NCBI RefSeq assembly: GCF_030758315.1
Contig: NZ_CP132336.1
Coordinates: forward strand, 1,302,001 to 1,366,000
Direction: 5' to 3'
From: Pararhizobium sp. IMCC3301
GTDB lineage: Bacteria > Pseudomonadota > Alphaproteobacteria > Rhizobiales > GCA-2746425
DNA length: 64,000 nt
In this document: positions 45,087 to 54,292 of the stretch, piece after piece
How positions within the stretch are numbered: position 1 is the stretch's first letter
Layout of the letters: each line of letters opens with the position of its first letter
The notes under the pieces: model-generated
The model's database searches: none
Seen by the model: only the letters and a program-made list of their open reading frames with translations
Told to the model about the DNA's origin: nothing
Position numbers and translations under genes: made by a program

Positions 45087-46070
45087 TTACATTGCTTTGT
45101 AGGCTTCAACTGCAGCCTTTCCGGCCTCACCAGCTGAATCCAGCCATTCCTGGGTCATGGTTTGACCGAATTCCTGCAATTCGGCTTTTATCCCGTCGCC
45201 GGGTGCAGCAACAATCATGCCGTTTTCCGCCAACCCGTCAATATAGAACTGGGTGAGTTCCTTGGCTTTTGCCAGGCCATCCGCTTCGGCTTTGGCGCCG
45301 CACTGTGTGATTGCGCTCTTGTTGGCATCGCTGAGACCGTCCCAGGCGTCCTTGTTGACAAACACCGTGTTGCGCGGCAGCCAGGCCTGCACATCATAAA
45401 AATGCGTCAATTGTTCCCACACTTTGCGGTCATAGCCCGTGGAACCGGAGGAGATAAAGGCCTCTGCAACGCCGGTCGCAAGAGCCTGTGACAATTCCGC
45501 AGCTTCAATCTGCACCGGTACCATGCCGGCAAGTTCTGCGATCCGCGCAGTTGCCGCATTATAGGCCCGGAATTTGAGGCCCTTCATATCGGCAACGCTG
45601 TTGACTTCCTTGTTGAAGTACAGCCCTTGCGGGGGCCAGGGAACAGCATAGACATAGACCAGGTTCTGCTTGGCAAGAGCTTCTTCCACCGCACCGGATG
45701 CGGCTTTCCACAGCGCTGCGGAATCCTCAAAGGAAGTTGCCAGGAACGGAATCGAATCGACCCCGAACAGCGGATCTTCATTGGCATGCGCTGACAACAG
45801 CCGTTCGCCAATCTGGGCCTGCCCGGTCTGCACTGCACGCTTGATTTCGTCACCCTTGTATAGGGAGCCGCCCGGATGCGTGACAATTTCCAGATCGCCG
45901 CCGGTGGCATCTGTTACGCAGGCCGCAAAGACGGCACCGTTTTCAGAATGATAATTTGTAGCGGAATAGGCCAGCGGCATATCCCATTTTTCTGCAAAAG
46001 CGCCGGCTGTCGATGCGCCAACAAGCGCAATTGCAGCCGCGCTTACAGTTAATCTTGATTTTAAGCTCAT
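45087..46070 (-). CDS. orphan TRAP transporter binding protein, DctP family
   Basis: This 327-residue protein has a signal peptide ending at about residue 26 (AGAFAE). Segments THPGGSLYKGDEIKRAVQTGQAQIGE and SVADMKGLKFRAYNAATARIAEL are DctP-like, with the substrate-carboxylate Arg in KFRAYN. It stands alone: the neighbouring genes are a DadA-like oxidase (15 nt upstream on the same strand) and a PPOX-fold gene. The DctQM pair at 35105-36936 lacks a receptor and could be its partner. Co-transcription with the oxidase suggests an amino acid or amino-acid-derived ligand. Confidence 0.87.
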   Translation of the reverse strand: MSLKSRLTVSAAAIALVGASTAGAFAEKWDMPLAYSATNYHSENGAVFAACVTDATGGDLEIVTHPGGSLYKGDEIKRAVQTGQAQIGERLLSAHANEDPLFGVDSIPFLATSFEDSAALWKAASGAVEEALAKQNLVYVYAVPWPPQGLYFNKEVNSVADMKGLKFRAYNAATARIAELAGMVPVQIEAAELSQALATGVAEAFISSGSTGYDRKVWEQLTHFYDVQAWLPRNTVFVNKDAWDGLSDANKSAITQCGAKAEADGLAKAKELTQFYIDGLAENGMIVAAPGDGIKAELQEFGQTMTQEWLDSAGEAGKAAVEAYKAM

Positions 46071-46085
46071 GACCGTAATCCCCTG

Positions 46086-47426
46086 TTATGATTCTTTCTT
46101 CCCCGAAAACTGATCCGGCTTCCCCGAAAACCGATCCGGCTTCCCCGAAAACCGATCGGGGTTGTATACGCCGAGATCAACATTTGTTGGCACACCGGAT
46201 ATGCAATCTGCAAGGATGCGACCAGTTTTTGGCCCGGCTGTCAATCCGACATGGTGATGACCAAAGCCGAACCAGGCATTGCGGCAGGGCCCGCCCTTGC
46301 CGATCAGCGGAATGGAATCGCTGGTTGCCGGCCGGTGTCCCATCCAGGTATCAATCCGGTCCCAGGTCAGACCCGGCATTTTCTGTTTCACCTGCCGGAT
46401 CAGCAGATCGAATCCAGCCTGCTGCGGCGGCTTTTCCAGCCCGCCAAACTCGACGATGCCAGCCGCCCGCAATCGCCCCTCCATTGGCGTGATGACGAAT
46501 TTTTCCGCCGCCATCATCATCGCCGCTCGTGGCATGACAGAGGGATTGATGAACTCCACATGGTAGCCGCGCTCACTTTCCAGATCCGGCTGGACGCCGA
46601 GTTTACGCGCAAGCGGGCCTGACCAGACGCCGGCGGCGAGCAGCAATTCATCGCAGGCGATCCTGCCCTGGGAGGTTTCGACGGCTGTCACCGCCTCGCC
46701 GGAAATCTCCAGATCCAGTGCTTCGGCTTGCAGCACTCTGCCACCCTGCTCGACGACATGATCCGCCAGTGCAACGACATAGGCCCCCGGATCTGAAATC
46801 CGTCCATTGTCGGGCGAGACATGAGCATAGCCGACCTGCCCGGCAAACACCGGATCGTAGTCCTGGAACGCAGCAGCATCCATCTCACTCCAACGGCAGC
46901 CACGCCGGGATCTGACGTTCCAGCCAAACGCATCGGCCCGGGCTGCGGCAGCGCTGTCATAGGCGTAGACATAATCGCAGTCATGCACAAAGCGCGCCGC
47001 CTTTGTGCGCGCTGAGAGGGCCTTGTGCTGCTCCACACTGTCCTGCAGTAAAGGTGCCAACGCCTTCGAGATTCGCTCCACTTCGCCAGCAGTGGCATGG
47101 GAGAGGTAACGCAACAGCCATGGCAGCAGTCTGGGCAGATAGGACCAGCGCAGAAACAGCGGCTGATCCGGATCAAGCAGCATTTTCGGCACTTTGCCGA
47201 GCAGCCCAGGTACGGTGACCGGCACAACTCCGATAGTCGTCAGCACCCCGCCATTGCCATAGGAAGTTCCGCTGGCAGGCCCGCCTTTGTCAATCAGCGT
47301 CACTTCATGCCCGGCCCGCTGCAGCCACACAGCGCTCGATACGCCAACAATGCCGGCACCAATGATGACGACATGTTTCCTGCCGGAGTTTTGCACCTCC
47401 TCCAGGTCCCTGTTCACAACGGCCAT
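46086..47426 (-). CDS. DadA-like FAD-dependent D-amino-acid dehydrogenase/oxidase
   Basis: This 446-residue flavoprotein has a Rossmann motif VVIIGAGIVGVSSAVWLQRAGHEVTLID (about residues 19-46), GPASGTSYGNGGVL and a C-terminal TWMGHRPATSDSIPLIG of the DAO/DadA family. The C-terminus ends with a heptapeptide repeated three times (PDRFSGK, PDRFSGK, PDQFSGK), which is not part of the family fold. The gene precedes the orphan DctP gene by 15 nt on the same strand. It probably oxidises an imported amino acid to its oxo acid, passing electrons to the respiratory chain. Confidence 0.87.
   Translation of the reverse strand: MAVVNRDLEEVQNSGRKHVVIIGAGIVGVSSAVWLQRAGHEVTLIDKGGPASGTSYGNGGVLTTIGVVPVTVPGLLGKVPKMLLDPDQPLFLRWSYLPRLLPWLLRYLSHATAGEVERISKALAPLLQDSVEQHKALSARTKAARFVHDCDYVYAYDSAAAARADAFGWNVRSRRGCRWSEMDAAAFQDYDPVFAGQVGYAHVSPDNGRISDPGAYVVALADHVVEQGGRVLQAEALDLEISGEAVTAVETSQGRIACDELLLAAGVWSGPLARKLGVQPDLESERGYHVEFINPSVMPRAAMMMAAEKFVITPMEGRLRAAGIVEFGGLEKPPQQAGFDLLIRQVKQKMPGLTWDRIDTWMGHRPATSDSIPLIGKGGPCRNAWFGFGHHHVGLTAGPKTGRILADCISGVPTNVDLGVYNPDRFSGKPDRFSGKPDQFSGKKES
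46099..46161. repeat. three tandem 21-bp repeats within the 3' end of the dadA-like gene
   Basis: Three copies of TTCCCCGAAAACYGATCCGG-type units run from 46099 to 46161 (21 bp each, third copy diverging in its last bases). Because the unit is a multiple of three it adds a heptapeptide per copy to the protein C-terminus instead of shifting frame. Copy number may vary between strains. Confidence 0.85.
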
Positions 47427-47606
47427 TGTAACTCCTGCGACGCCTCATTTCCTGTTCCTGGCAGATTGTAAATCCCGCACCCATTGGTCAAGCAGCAAAT
47501 GTCATGCGTCAGACAGCATGATCCTTGCGGCAGCCACCCGCAAGGCGCTGGCGATGTGAAACGCGATCTGTTACATTCATAAAAATAGATATGTCAGGAG
47601 CACCAC

Positions 47607-48527
47607 ATGAGCATCGACCGTCGCGAATTTCTGGCCGGAACCTGTGCATTGGCCGCGGGCTCCATATTCGGTGCCGGCCGGTCGGCATTTGCCGCAGTGC
47701 AAAAACCGCTGGGCGATGGCAGTGTTACCGCCCTCAGTGACGGATATATGAGTTTCCCGCCGAATTTCATGTATCCGGCAGTTGCTGATGAAACACTGGA
47801 CGCCTTGCTGGCCCGCCACAATCTGCCGACAGACCGGATGGAGCCGCCCTGCAATCTGACCCTTTTCAGGAGTGGCGAGCGCACCGTGCTGTTCGACGTC
47901 GGCGGCGGCAGCCAGTTCCTCCCCACGACGGGAAAGTTGCCCGAGGCGCTGGACGCTATCGATCTTGCCCCGCAGGATGTCACCGACATCATCTTCACCC
48001 ATGCCCATCCGGACCATTTATGGGGTCTGCTGGATGATTTTGACGAGTTGTTTTTCAGCGACGCGAATTATTATATTTCCGAGCCGGAATGGCAGTTCTG
48101 GACCGACCCGGAAACTGTCAACAATGTCCGTGACGACCAGCAGGGACTGGCAGTGGGCAGCAAACGCAGGCTTGAAGCACTGGCTGACCGGATCACGCTG
48201 TTTCAGCCGGAAAGTGAAATTCTCAGCGGCATTTACGCCCATGACACCTCCGGCCACACGCCGGGCCATTGTTCGTTTGAACTCAATAACGGCACAGACC
48301 AGTTACTCGTGCTTGGCGATGCGCTGGCCCATCCTTTCATCACCTTTGAACATCCCGAATGGCCTTTCGCACAGGATGTCGATGCTGAGCACGCCATAAT
48401 CACGCGCAAGCGCCTGCTGGATTTTGTCTCATCCAGGCAGATGGATCTGATGGGCTATCATCTTCCTTATCCCGGCTTTGGCCGCGCCGAACGCAACGAC
48501 ACAGCCTATCGTTTCGTGACAAAATAG
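47607..48527 (+). CDS. Tat-exported MBL-fold metallo-hydrolase
   Basis: This 306-residue protein has a twin-arginine leader (DRREFLAGTCALAAG) and the zinc-binding motif THAHPDHLWG near residue 133, followed by the further ligands in SGHTPGHCSF and VLGDAL. The export and location at the edge of the sox locus recall SoxH, a metallo-beta-lactamase-fold protein of sox clusters that is not required for thiosulfate oxidation in Paracoccus. The substrate is unknown. The start follows CAGGAGC. Confidence 0.82.
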   Translation: MSIDRREFLAGTCALAAGSIFGAGRSAFAAVQKPLGDGSVTALSDGYMSFPPNFMYPAVADETLDALLARHNLPTDRMEPPCNLTLFRSGERTVLFDVGGGSQFLPTTGKLPEALDAIDLAPQDVTDIIFTHAHPDHLWGLLDDFDELFFSDANYYISEPEWQFWTDPETVNNVRDDQQGLAVGSKRRLEALADRITLFQPESEILSGIYAHDTSGHTPGHCSFELNNGTDQLLVLGDALAHPFITFEHPEWPFAQDVDAEHAIITRKRLLDFVSSRQMDLMGYHLPYPGFGRAERNDTAYRFVTK

Positions 48528-48655
48528 ACATTTTGCGCTGATCGGCCGACTCAAAGAGATATATTTTCTTTTGTCGGAGCCTTTCGCAACGCCATGCCTG
48601 TGCCAACCGGATTTCCGCGTGTACCACCCAGTTCTGTTTAGAATTGGGGTCTTGG

Positions 48656-49756
48656 ATGTTCGAGCTTCTGGAAAATCTGCGCGAAACTTACGACACCGCA
48701 ACCCTCGTGGTAGTGGCGGCTTTCGGGCTTGGCATTCTGTTCGGCGTTATCGCAGAAATCAGCCGCTACTGTACCCGTGCCGCGATTGCAGAATGGGCGA
48801 CACCGGGCCAGCCGGGACCCGCGTCCAGAAACCGCACAGCCCAGGTCGGATTTGCAGTTCTCGCCGCTCTTATCGGCACGCAGGCGTTGCAATATGCCGG
48901 TCTGATTGATTTGTCTGGCAGCATTTACTGGTCAGTTGCCATCCGTCCGCTGCCCCTGCTGGTTGGCGGCCTGCTGTTCGGCATCGGCATGGTTCTGGCC
49001 GGCGGCTGCGTCAGCCGCCTTCTGGTTCTCGCTGCTTCCGGCAATTTCCGCGCCCTCGTCACCATTGTGGTAACGGGAATTGCAGCCTACGCCACATTGC
49101 GCGGCATTCTGGCGCTGCCGCGGATTGAGTTGGAAAACCTGTTCGCCAGCGAAATCACCCCGGCCGACCTGTTCGAAGCCAATGCAAATCTGGCGGCAAT
49201 TGTCGCGGTCGGCATTGCCGTTCTGGCCGCTGCGGCCGTGTTGACAGCCCGGCGCCATGGGCTTCGCCGCGCAATTCTGCCCGGCCTCGCCATTGGTGCG
49301 CTGGTTGTGCTCGGCTGGGTGATCACCGGCGTGGTCGGCAATGATGAATTTGAACCGACGCAACTGGCCTCGCTGAGCTTCGTCGCTCCAGTCGCCGAAA
49401 GCGTGCAATATCTGATGATCTTCACTGGTGACACCGTGCGCTTTTCCATTGCCATGGTTGGCGGCGTGCTGGCCGGTGCTTTTTTCAGTGCGCTGCTATC
49501 CGGTCGTTTCCGCTTTCAGGGCTTTGTCAGCGAGATTTCGATCCTGCGCTATCTGTCCGGTGGCGTGCTGATGGGCTTTGGCGGTGTCACGGCGCTTGGC
49601 TGCACAGTGGGCCAGGGCCTGTCCGGCCTGTCCACCGCAGCGCCCTCTTCGCTGATTGCGCTTGGAGCCATACTGGTCGGTGGCTTTGCAACCATGAAAT
49701 TTCAGGCCTCACGCGAGGCCGAGGCAGAGCCGGCGATGCTTATTCCCGCTGAATAG
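48656..49756 (+). CDS. YeeE/YedE-family membrane protein, SoxT-like (copy 1)
   Basis: This 366-residue protein has about nine hydrophobic helices and the paired Cys motifs of the family: AGGCVSRLLVLA near residue 115 and ALGCTVGQGLSGL near residue 320. YeeE/YedE proteins import thiosulfate or related sulfur compounds, and SoxT proteins feed the sox system or its regulator. ATG 48656 is the likely start. It lies on the opposite strand from a second paralogue at 51367-52455. Confidence 0.85.
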   Translation: MFELLENLRETYDTATLVVVAAFGLGILFGVIAEISRYCTRAAIAEWATPGQPGPASRNRTAQVGFAVLAALIGTQALQYAGLIDLSGSIYWSVAIRPLPLLVGGLLFGIGMVLAGGCVSRLLVLAASGNFRALVTIVVTGIAAYATLRGILALPRIELENLFASEITPADLFEANANLAAIVAVGIAVLAAAAVLTARRHGLRRAILPGLAIGALVVLGWVITGVVGNDEFEPTQLASLSFVAPVAESVQYLMIFTGDTVRFSIAMVGGVLAGAFFSALLSGRFRFQGFVSEISILRYLSGGVLMGFGGVTALGCTVGQGLSGLSTAAPSSLIALGAILVGGFATMKFQASREAEAEPAMLIPAE

Positions 49757-49768
49757 CCCGATCACATT

Positions 49769-51037
49769 TCATCCAAACAGATCATCGGTCATGGCCGCAT
49801 ACCAGCTTTCGGATTCCAGATAGGTTGCGCGCCGCATATCGGCGCTTTCATCGGGTTGCGAAATAAAGCTTTCAACGCTTTCAATCTTGTCCGTCCCTGC
49901 CGTGTAGCGGGCTCCCACCTTGACCCCGTCATCAGGCGCGATCAGGCTCCAGCAGGTGTTGACGAAGCGTGGTTCAAACAGACGGCTGCCGGTCAGTTCG
50001 GCGCGAACATGATTGGCTGCAACCTTGGCTTGACTGTTGGCCGAAAAGCCTGATTTCGGCATCTCGGAGGCAGCCGACGCATCTCCCAGCACGTAGATAT
50101 TGTCATCAGCTTTTGCCTGCATTGTGGCTGGCACGATCGGTGCCCAGTCGCCGTCGGTCACACCGGCACGCATGGCAATGGCTCCCGCTTTTTGCGCTGG
50201 AATGATGCTCATGGCATCCGCCTTGAACGTGTCAAAATCGGTTTCCACGGACATTTCGTCTGTGTTGACGTTGAGAATGCCGCCATGGATATCCGGCCCG
50301 ATCCATTCAATCATCCCCGGATAATGAATTTCCCAGCCTTCGGCAAACAGCCCCTGCTTGGAGAATTTGGGCTTGGTATCCAGAATGATGATCCGCGCCG
50401 AAGGATTTATCTGTTTCAGGATATGCGCAATCATCGAGACCCGCTCATAGGGACCCGGCGGGCAGCGAAATGGGTCGGGCGGCGGCACCATGATGAACGT
50501 TCCACCCTGACGCAGCCCTTCCACCTGAGCCTTGATGATCTGCACCTGAGTGCCGGACTTCCAGCCATGGGGAGCCCGGCTTTGCGCCGCAATCGAATAG
50601 CCTGGCAAACTGTCATATTTCATATCGATGCCAGGTGACAGGACCAGCCTGTCATAAGGAAGTGTCACCCCCGATCCCAGGGTTACAGTTTTGGCAGCAC
50701 CATCAACGCCGATGGCCCAGTCATGAATGACATTGATCCCGTGTTGCGTCACGAGCCGGTCATAACCGTGTCCCAGGGAGGCAAAGTCACGCAGACCGCC
50801 AAGATAGAGATTGGAAAAAAAGCAGGTGTAATAGCGCTTGTTCGGCTCCACCAGCGTGACCTCGATCTCGCCATTGGAATCCTTGGCAATATAGCGCGCA
50901 GCAGTGGCGCCGCCGGCGCCGCCGCCAATGATCACGGCTTTCGGCTTGGCCCCGAAGGCAATGTTCGGCACCGCCAGCGACATCATTGAAGCGCCACCCA
51001 GAAGCGTGTTGAATGTGCGTCTCGACAGGTTTGACAT
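49769..51037 (-). CDS. soxF: SoxF: sulfide dehydrogenase flavoprotein (FccB-like)
   Basis: This 422-residue protein has a Tat-type leader (NLSRRTFNTLLGGASM) and an FAD-binding Rossmann motif AVIIGGGAGGATAARYI. Cysteines in YTCFFSNL, FRCPPGPYER and NTCWSLI correspond to the redox-active Cys of flavocytochrome c sulfide dehydrogenase. It oxidises sulfide in the periplasm and passes electrons to the cytochrome encoded 27 nt upstream (soxE). The 3' end is 12 nt from the convergent soxT-like gene. Confidence 0.9.
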   Translation of the reverse strand: MSNLSRRTFNTLLGGASMMSLAVPNIAFGAKPKAVIIGGGAGGATAARYIAKDSNGEIEVTLVEPNKRYYTCFFSNLYLGGLRDFASLGHGYDRLVTQHGINVIHDWAIGVDGAAKTVTLGSGVTLPYDRLVLSPGIDMKYDSLPGYSIAAQSRAPHGWKSGTQVQIIKAQVEGLRQGGTFIMVPPPDPFRCPPGPYERVSMIAHILKQINPSARIIILDTKPKFSKQGLFAEGWEIHYPGMIEWIGPDIHGGILNVNTDEMSVETDFDTFKADAMSIIPAQKAGAIAMRAGVTDGDWAPIVPATMQAKADDNIYVLGDASAASEMPKSGFSANSQAKVAANHVRAELTGSRLFEPRFVNTCWSLIAPDDGVKVGARYTAGTDKIESVESFISQPDESADMRRATYLESESWYAAMTDDLFG

Positions 51038-51064
51038 AAGATCCCCCTCTATTCGGTTTGCCCT

Positions 51065-51370
51065 CTATTCAGTTTTTTGGGCCGCAAAATAGGCGGCCAA
51101 AGCTGCCAGCTGCTCATCATCCAGAGCAGCCGCAATGGTCTGCATTGTCACATTGTCGCGCGCGCGCCGCCTGAACGACTGCATCACTGCAACAAATGCC
51201 GCTTCATCCCAGCCTTCAATCAATGGTATCGGCCCGTCCGCATCAGCGCCGGAGCGGTGACAGCTGACGCATTCAGCCGCCAGATAAGCCCCGTACGCGA
51301 CATCACCTTCACTGGCGATACTCCCGGAGATAGAAACGAGGCAGACAAGCGCCGCGATCAAAGCATTCAT
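51065..51370 (-). CDS. soxE: SoxE/FccA-like monohaem cytochrome c
   Basis: This 101-residue protein has a signal peptide (about residues 1-20), a haem motif CVSCH near residue 34 and a Met ligand in NVTMQTI. It is much shorter than the di-haem SoxE of Paracoccus and resembles the single-haem subunit that partners SoxF/FccB. The start ATG 51370 overlaps the soxT stop as ATGA, which decides the start against an in-frame codon at 51391. Confidence 0.82.
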   Translation of the reverse strand: MNALIAALVCLVSISGSIASEGDVAYGAYLAAECVSCHRSGADADGPIPLIEGWDEAAFVAVMQSFRRRARDNVTMQTIAAALDDEQLAALAAYFAAQKTE

Positions 51371-52455
51371 GGCCGATTTCCCAAAGGCCACAATTGCTTC
51401 AGCGGTTCAATCACCGAACCATGCACCAGCGCATGCAATCCGATCCATGCCCCGGCATAGATCCCCAACAAGGCCAGTGGTGCCGAATATGCCAGCGCCG
51501 AGGCAGCCGTCAGACCCTGCCCCACGGTGCAGCCGAATGCGGTCACGCCGCCGAAGCCCATCAGCAGTCCGCCCAGCATCTGGCGCCGCATCTCGCGCGC
51601 ATCGTCACAGGCCTCCCAGCGAAAATGGCGTTGCACCAGCGTTGTCGCGGCCGCGCCGAGAATGACACCGGCCACAGCACCAATGCCGAATTTCAGGCTC
51701 GCTCCGGTCATCGTCATGACATAGATGATGGCTTCCCCCAAAGGAGCTGAAAAGGTGAAGGATTCCAGCGGATAGGGATCGAACGGATCAGCCGCCAGCA
51801 CGCCGGTGGCGTACCAGCCAAAAGCTATGGTCAGCCCCACGACGGCCGCGGTCAGCAGCAATCGTCCACTGCGCCGGAATGCGTGTGATGACAGGCAGAA
51901 GACAGCGAGAACCACAGCGATCATCAGCCCGGCTGCGGTCGCTGACAGGCCGGTCATCCGTTCAATCACAAAGGCAAATCCGGCATCTTCACGCTCTGCA
52001 GTGCGCTCCGGAACACCCAGGCCAAGGCGCAGATAGGCGCCAGCGCCGCGCAACGTCGCATAGGCAGTGATGCCCATCACCAGAAATGTGACAATCGATT
52101 TCAGATCACCGCCGCCAATGCGCGCCAGCGTGCCGAAGCCGCAGGTTCCGGCGAGCGACATGCCAAGTCCGAAAATGACACTGCCGACAAAAGTCGCAAT
52201 GAGTGTGGTTGGCGTGGCAATATAGAAGGTCCGGGTCAGATCAATCAGTCCGGCACCATGAAGCGCGAAGCTCGCCATGGTGCCAATAGCAATAGCCAGT
52301 CCCCACATCCGCAATCGCAGAGTATTGCCGGCCAGCACATTGTCCTCAATCGCACCCAGAGTGCAAAATCGGCCCCAGCGTGCTGAAAAACCCAGAACAG
52401 CACCGCCCAGCAGCCCGCAAATGGCTGCAATCGCGCCTGGTGACAGCTCCTCCAT
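51367..52455 (-). CDS. soxT: YeeE/YedE-family membrane protein, SoxT (copy 2)
   Basis: This 362-residue polytopic protein has the two family motifs AGTCGFGTLARIGGGDLKS (about 105) and AFGCTVGQGLTAASAL (about 315). Gene order soxS-soxR-soxT on this strand is that reported for Hyphomicrobiales sox loci (Pseudaminobacter). It probably imports a sulfur compound needed for regulation or for synthesis of sox substrates. ATGA overlap with soxE. Confidence 0.87.
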   Translation of the reverse strand: MEELSPGAIAAICGLLGGAVLGFSARWGRFCTLGAIEDNVLAGNTLRLRMWGLAIAIGTMASFALHGAGLIDLTRTFYIATPTTLIATFVGSVIFGLGMSLAGTCGFGTLARIGGGDLKSIVTFLVMGITAYATLRGAGAYLRLGLGVPERTAEREDAGFAFVIERMTGLSATAAGLMIAVVLAVFCLSSHAFRRSGRLLLTAAVVGLTIAFGWYATGVLAADPFDPYPLESFTFSAPLGEAIIYVMTMTGASLKFGIGAVAGVILGAAATTLVQRHFRWEACDDAREMRRQMLGGLLMGFGGVTAFGCTVGQGLTAASALAYSAPLALLGIYAGAWIGLHALVHGSVIEPLKQLWPLGNRP

Positions 52456-52584
52456 GCTGCAAGCATCCCGACATATTAGTTTTTTTGAATATAAAACAGA
52501 TGCAATCGTTTCGCAATCAAATCAAACCAATCCTCCGATTATTCCGGCTTAGAACCCGTAAAGGCTCCAGTCATACCACAACCC

Positions 52585-52953
52585 TCAACAGCCTTCTTTG
52601 CAGAACAAATCGTAGACAAGGCCGATCATCCGCTCCACGCGTTCATCGGCAAGGGAATAATACATCACTTTGCCTTCGCGCCGGGTCTTGACCAGGCCTT
52701 CAAGCCGCAGCCGGGCGAGTTGCTGCGAGACGGCAGCCTGGCGCGCGGACAACAAATCTTCCAACTCGGTTACCGAGCACTCGCTCTCAACCAAGCGGCA
52801 CAGGATCATCAGACGGCCTTCATGGCCCAGCGCCTTCAGAAAGTCGGTGGCAGCCTTGGCGCTGTCCATCATGGCGTCCATCGAGTTTACATCGCCAAAG
52901 ACCAGCGCGGTGCCGGTGGACTGTGATCTGGATTCAGGTACAGACATATTCAA
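52585..52953 (-). CDS. soxR: SoxR: ArsR-family repressor of sox genes
   Basis: This 122-residue winged-helix protein contains ALGHEGRLMILCRLVESECSVTELEDLLSARQAAVSQQLARLRLEGLVKTRREGK, the ArsR DNA-binding domain. Cysteines at CRLVESEC (about residues 50-57) and the C-terminal CKEGC are consistent with a persulfide-type sulfur sensor like BigR/SqrR/SoxR. In sox loci it represses in the absence of thiosulfate or sulfide. It lies 9 nt downstream of soxS. Confidence 0.87.
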   Translation of the reverse strand: MNMSVPESRSQSTGTALVFGDVNSMDAMMDSAKAATDFLKALGHEGRLMILCRLVESECSVTELEDLLSARQAAVSQQLARLRLEGLVKTRREGKVMYYSLADERVERMIGLVYDLFCKEGC

Positions 52954-52962
52954 GCCTAACAG

Positions 52963-53367
52963 TCAGGTTTTCGGTACGGTTTCGCCCGCCGGACTTTCAG
53001 CGGGTTCAGGAAGCTTCTTGACAAGATCCGACAACACCCACCAAAACAACTCCTCACCCGGATAACCGCGAATGCGGCCAAGTTCCACACCACCGTCAAT
53101 TAGCACAAAAGTCGGTGTGAAGCGGTCAATGCTGATCTGGCTCAGATCGTCGGGGACCGGATCGAAAATATTGATCACGCGCAGGGGAGCGCGCTTGCCT
53201 TCTTCAGTTTTGGGATAAATCGGTCCAAGTTCCGCGCGCCAGCGTTGACACCACACGCAGCCATCCTGCTCCATCATGATCAGTTCAGCGGCGTTTACAG
53301 GCAAAGCCCATAAACCCGCCAGCACGGCCAGAACAAGTTTCATCGGCGTGATAGTGTTGATCTTCAT
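52963..53367 (-). CDS. soxS: SoxS: periplasmic thioredoxin-like protein
   Basis: This 134-residue protein has a signal peptide (MKLVLAVLAGLWALPVNA from residue 9) and a CVWC redox motif in MMEQDGCVWCQRW. SoxS in Paracoccus keeps SoxY reduced and active. ATG 53367 is chosen; ATG 53343 would begin exactly at the signal peptide and is equally possible. First gene of the minus-strand sox operon, divergent from soxV. Confidence 0.85.
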   Translation of the reverse strand: MKINTITPMKLVLAVLAGLWALPVNAAELIMMEQDGCVWCQRWRAELGPIYPKTEEGKRAPLRVINIFDPVPDDLSQISIDRFTPTFVLIDGGVELGRIRGYPGEELFWWVLSDLVKKLPEPAESPAGETVPKT

Positions 53368-53527
53368 GGCCGGTCTTATCACCCTCAAACTGTGCCAAGA
53401 CGTTGATATGGTTCTTCATAGCAGCTTTCCGGATTGCTGAAAACAAAAACAAATTGTAATATCTGAATATGAATGATCGGAAAACCGACCCGTTGCGGGC
53501 TGGTCCGGATGTCACGGGACACGCAAT

Positions 53528-54265
53528 ATGGAGCTTACAGTATCGCTGAGTGGAGCTGCGGCTGCCGGACTGCTGTCTTTCGTATCGCCTTGCGTGCTAC
53601 CGCTGGTGCCGCCCTATTTGTGTTTTCTGGCCGGGGTCAGTCTCGACGAATTGACCGATGAGCAGCGCCCGCCGGTGCTTGCCAGCCGGATCATCATTGC
53701 CTCGCTGTTTTTTGTGTTCGGATTTGCCACAGTGTTTGTCGCCCTTGGTGCCAGCGCCTCGCTGATCGGCGCTTTTGTCACCGAATACCTGACAATCCTG
53801 AGCTATGTCGCCGGAGCCATCATCATCGTTCTCGGACTGCATTTTCTGGGCGTGTTCCGCATCGGCCTGTTGTTTCGCGAAGCCCGCTTTCAACCCCGCA
53901 ACAAACCGCTTGGGTTTCTGGGCGCCTATGTGATCGGCCTTGCCTTTGCATTCGGCTGGACGCCCTGTGTCGGTCCGGTACTGGCGACAATACTGCTGAT
54001 CGCGGCCTCTGGCGGCAATGCCTGGGACGGTGCGCTATTGCTGTTTGCCTATGCGCTCGGTATTGGTATCCCATTCATTCTGGCGGCTTTCTTTGCTGGC
54101 CCTTTCATGCGCTTCATGAGCCGTTTTCGCAGTCACATGGCGCTGATCGAGAAAATCATGGGCGGCGTGCTGGTGGCCACCGGATTGCTGTTTCTCACCG
54201 GCTCCATGCAAACATTGTCTTACCTGCTGCTTGAATGGTTCCCTGCCTTCGGGCAGATCGGCTAG
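53528..54265 (+). CDS. soxV: SoxV: CcdA-family thiol-disulfide membrane transporter
   Basis: This 245-residue membrane protein has six helices and the CcdA motif SFVSPCVLPLVPPYLCFLAG near residue 20, with a second conserved FGWTPCVGPVLATIL near residue 140. The two prolyl-cysteines carry electrons from cytoplasmic thioredoxin to the periplasm. In sox systems SoxV delivers reductant to SoxW. Divergent from soxS. Confidence 0.9.
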   Translation: MELTVSLSGAAAAGLLSFVSPCVLPLVPPYLCFLAGVSLDELTDEQRPPVLASRIIIASLFFVFGFATVFVALGASASLIGAFVTEYLTILSYVAGAIIIVLGLHFLGVFRIGLLFREARFQPRNKPLGFLGAYVIGLAFAFGWTPCVGPVLATILLIAASGGNAWDGALLLFAYALGIGIPFILAAFFAGPFMRFMSRFRSHMALIEKIMGGVLVATGLLFLTGSMQTLSYLLLEWFPAFGQIG

Positions 54266-54292
54266 AGCGGCACTTCATCCACGGAGGATATC

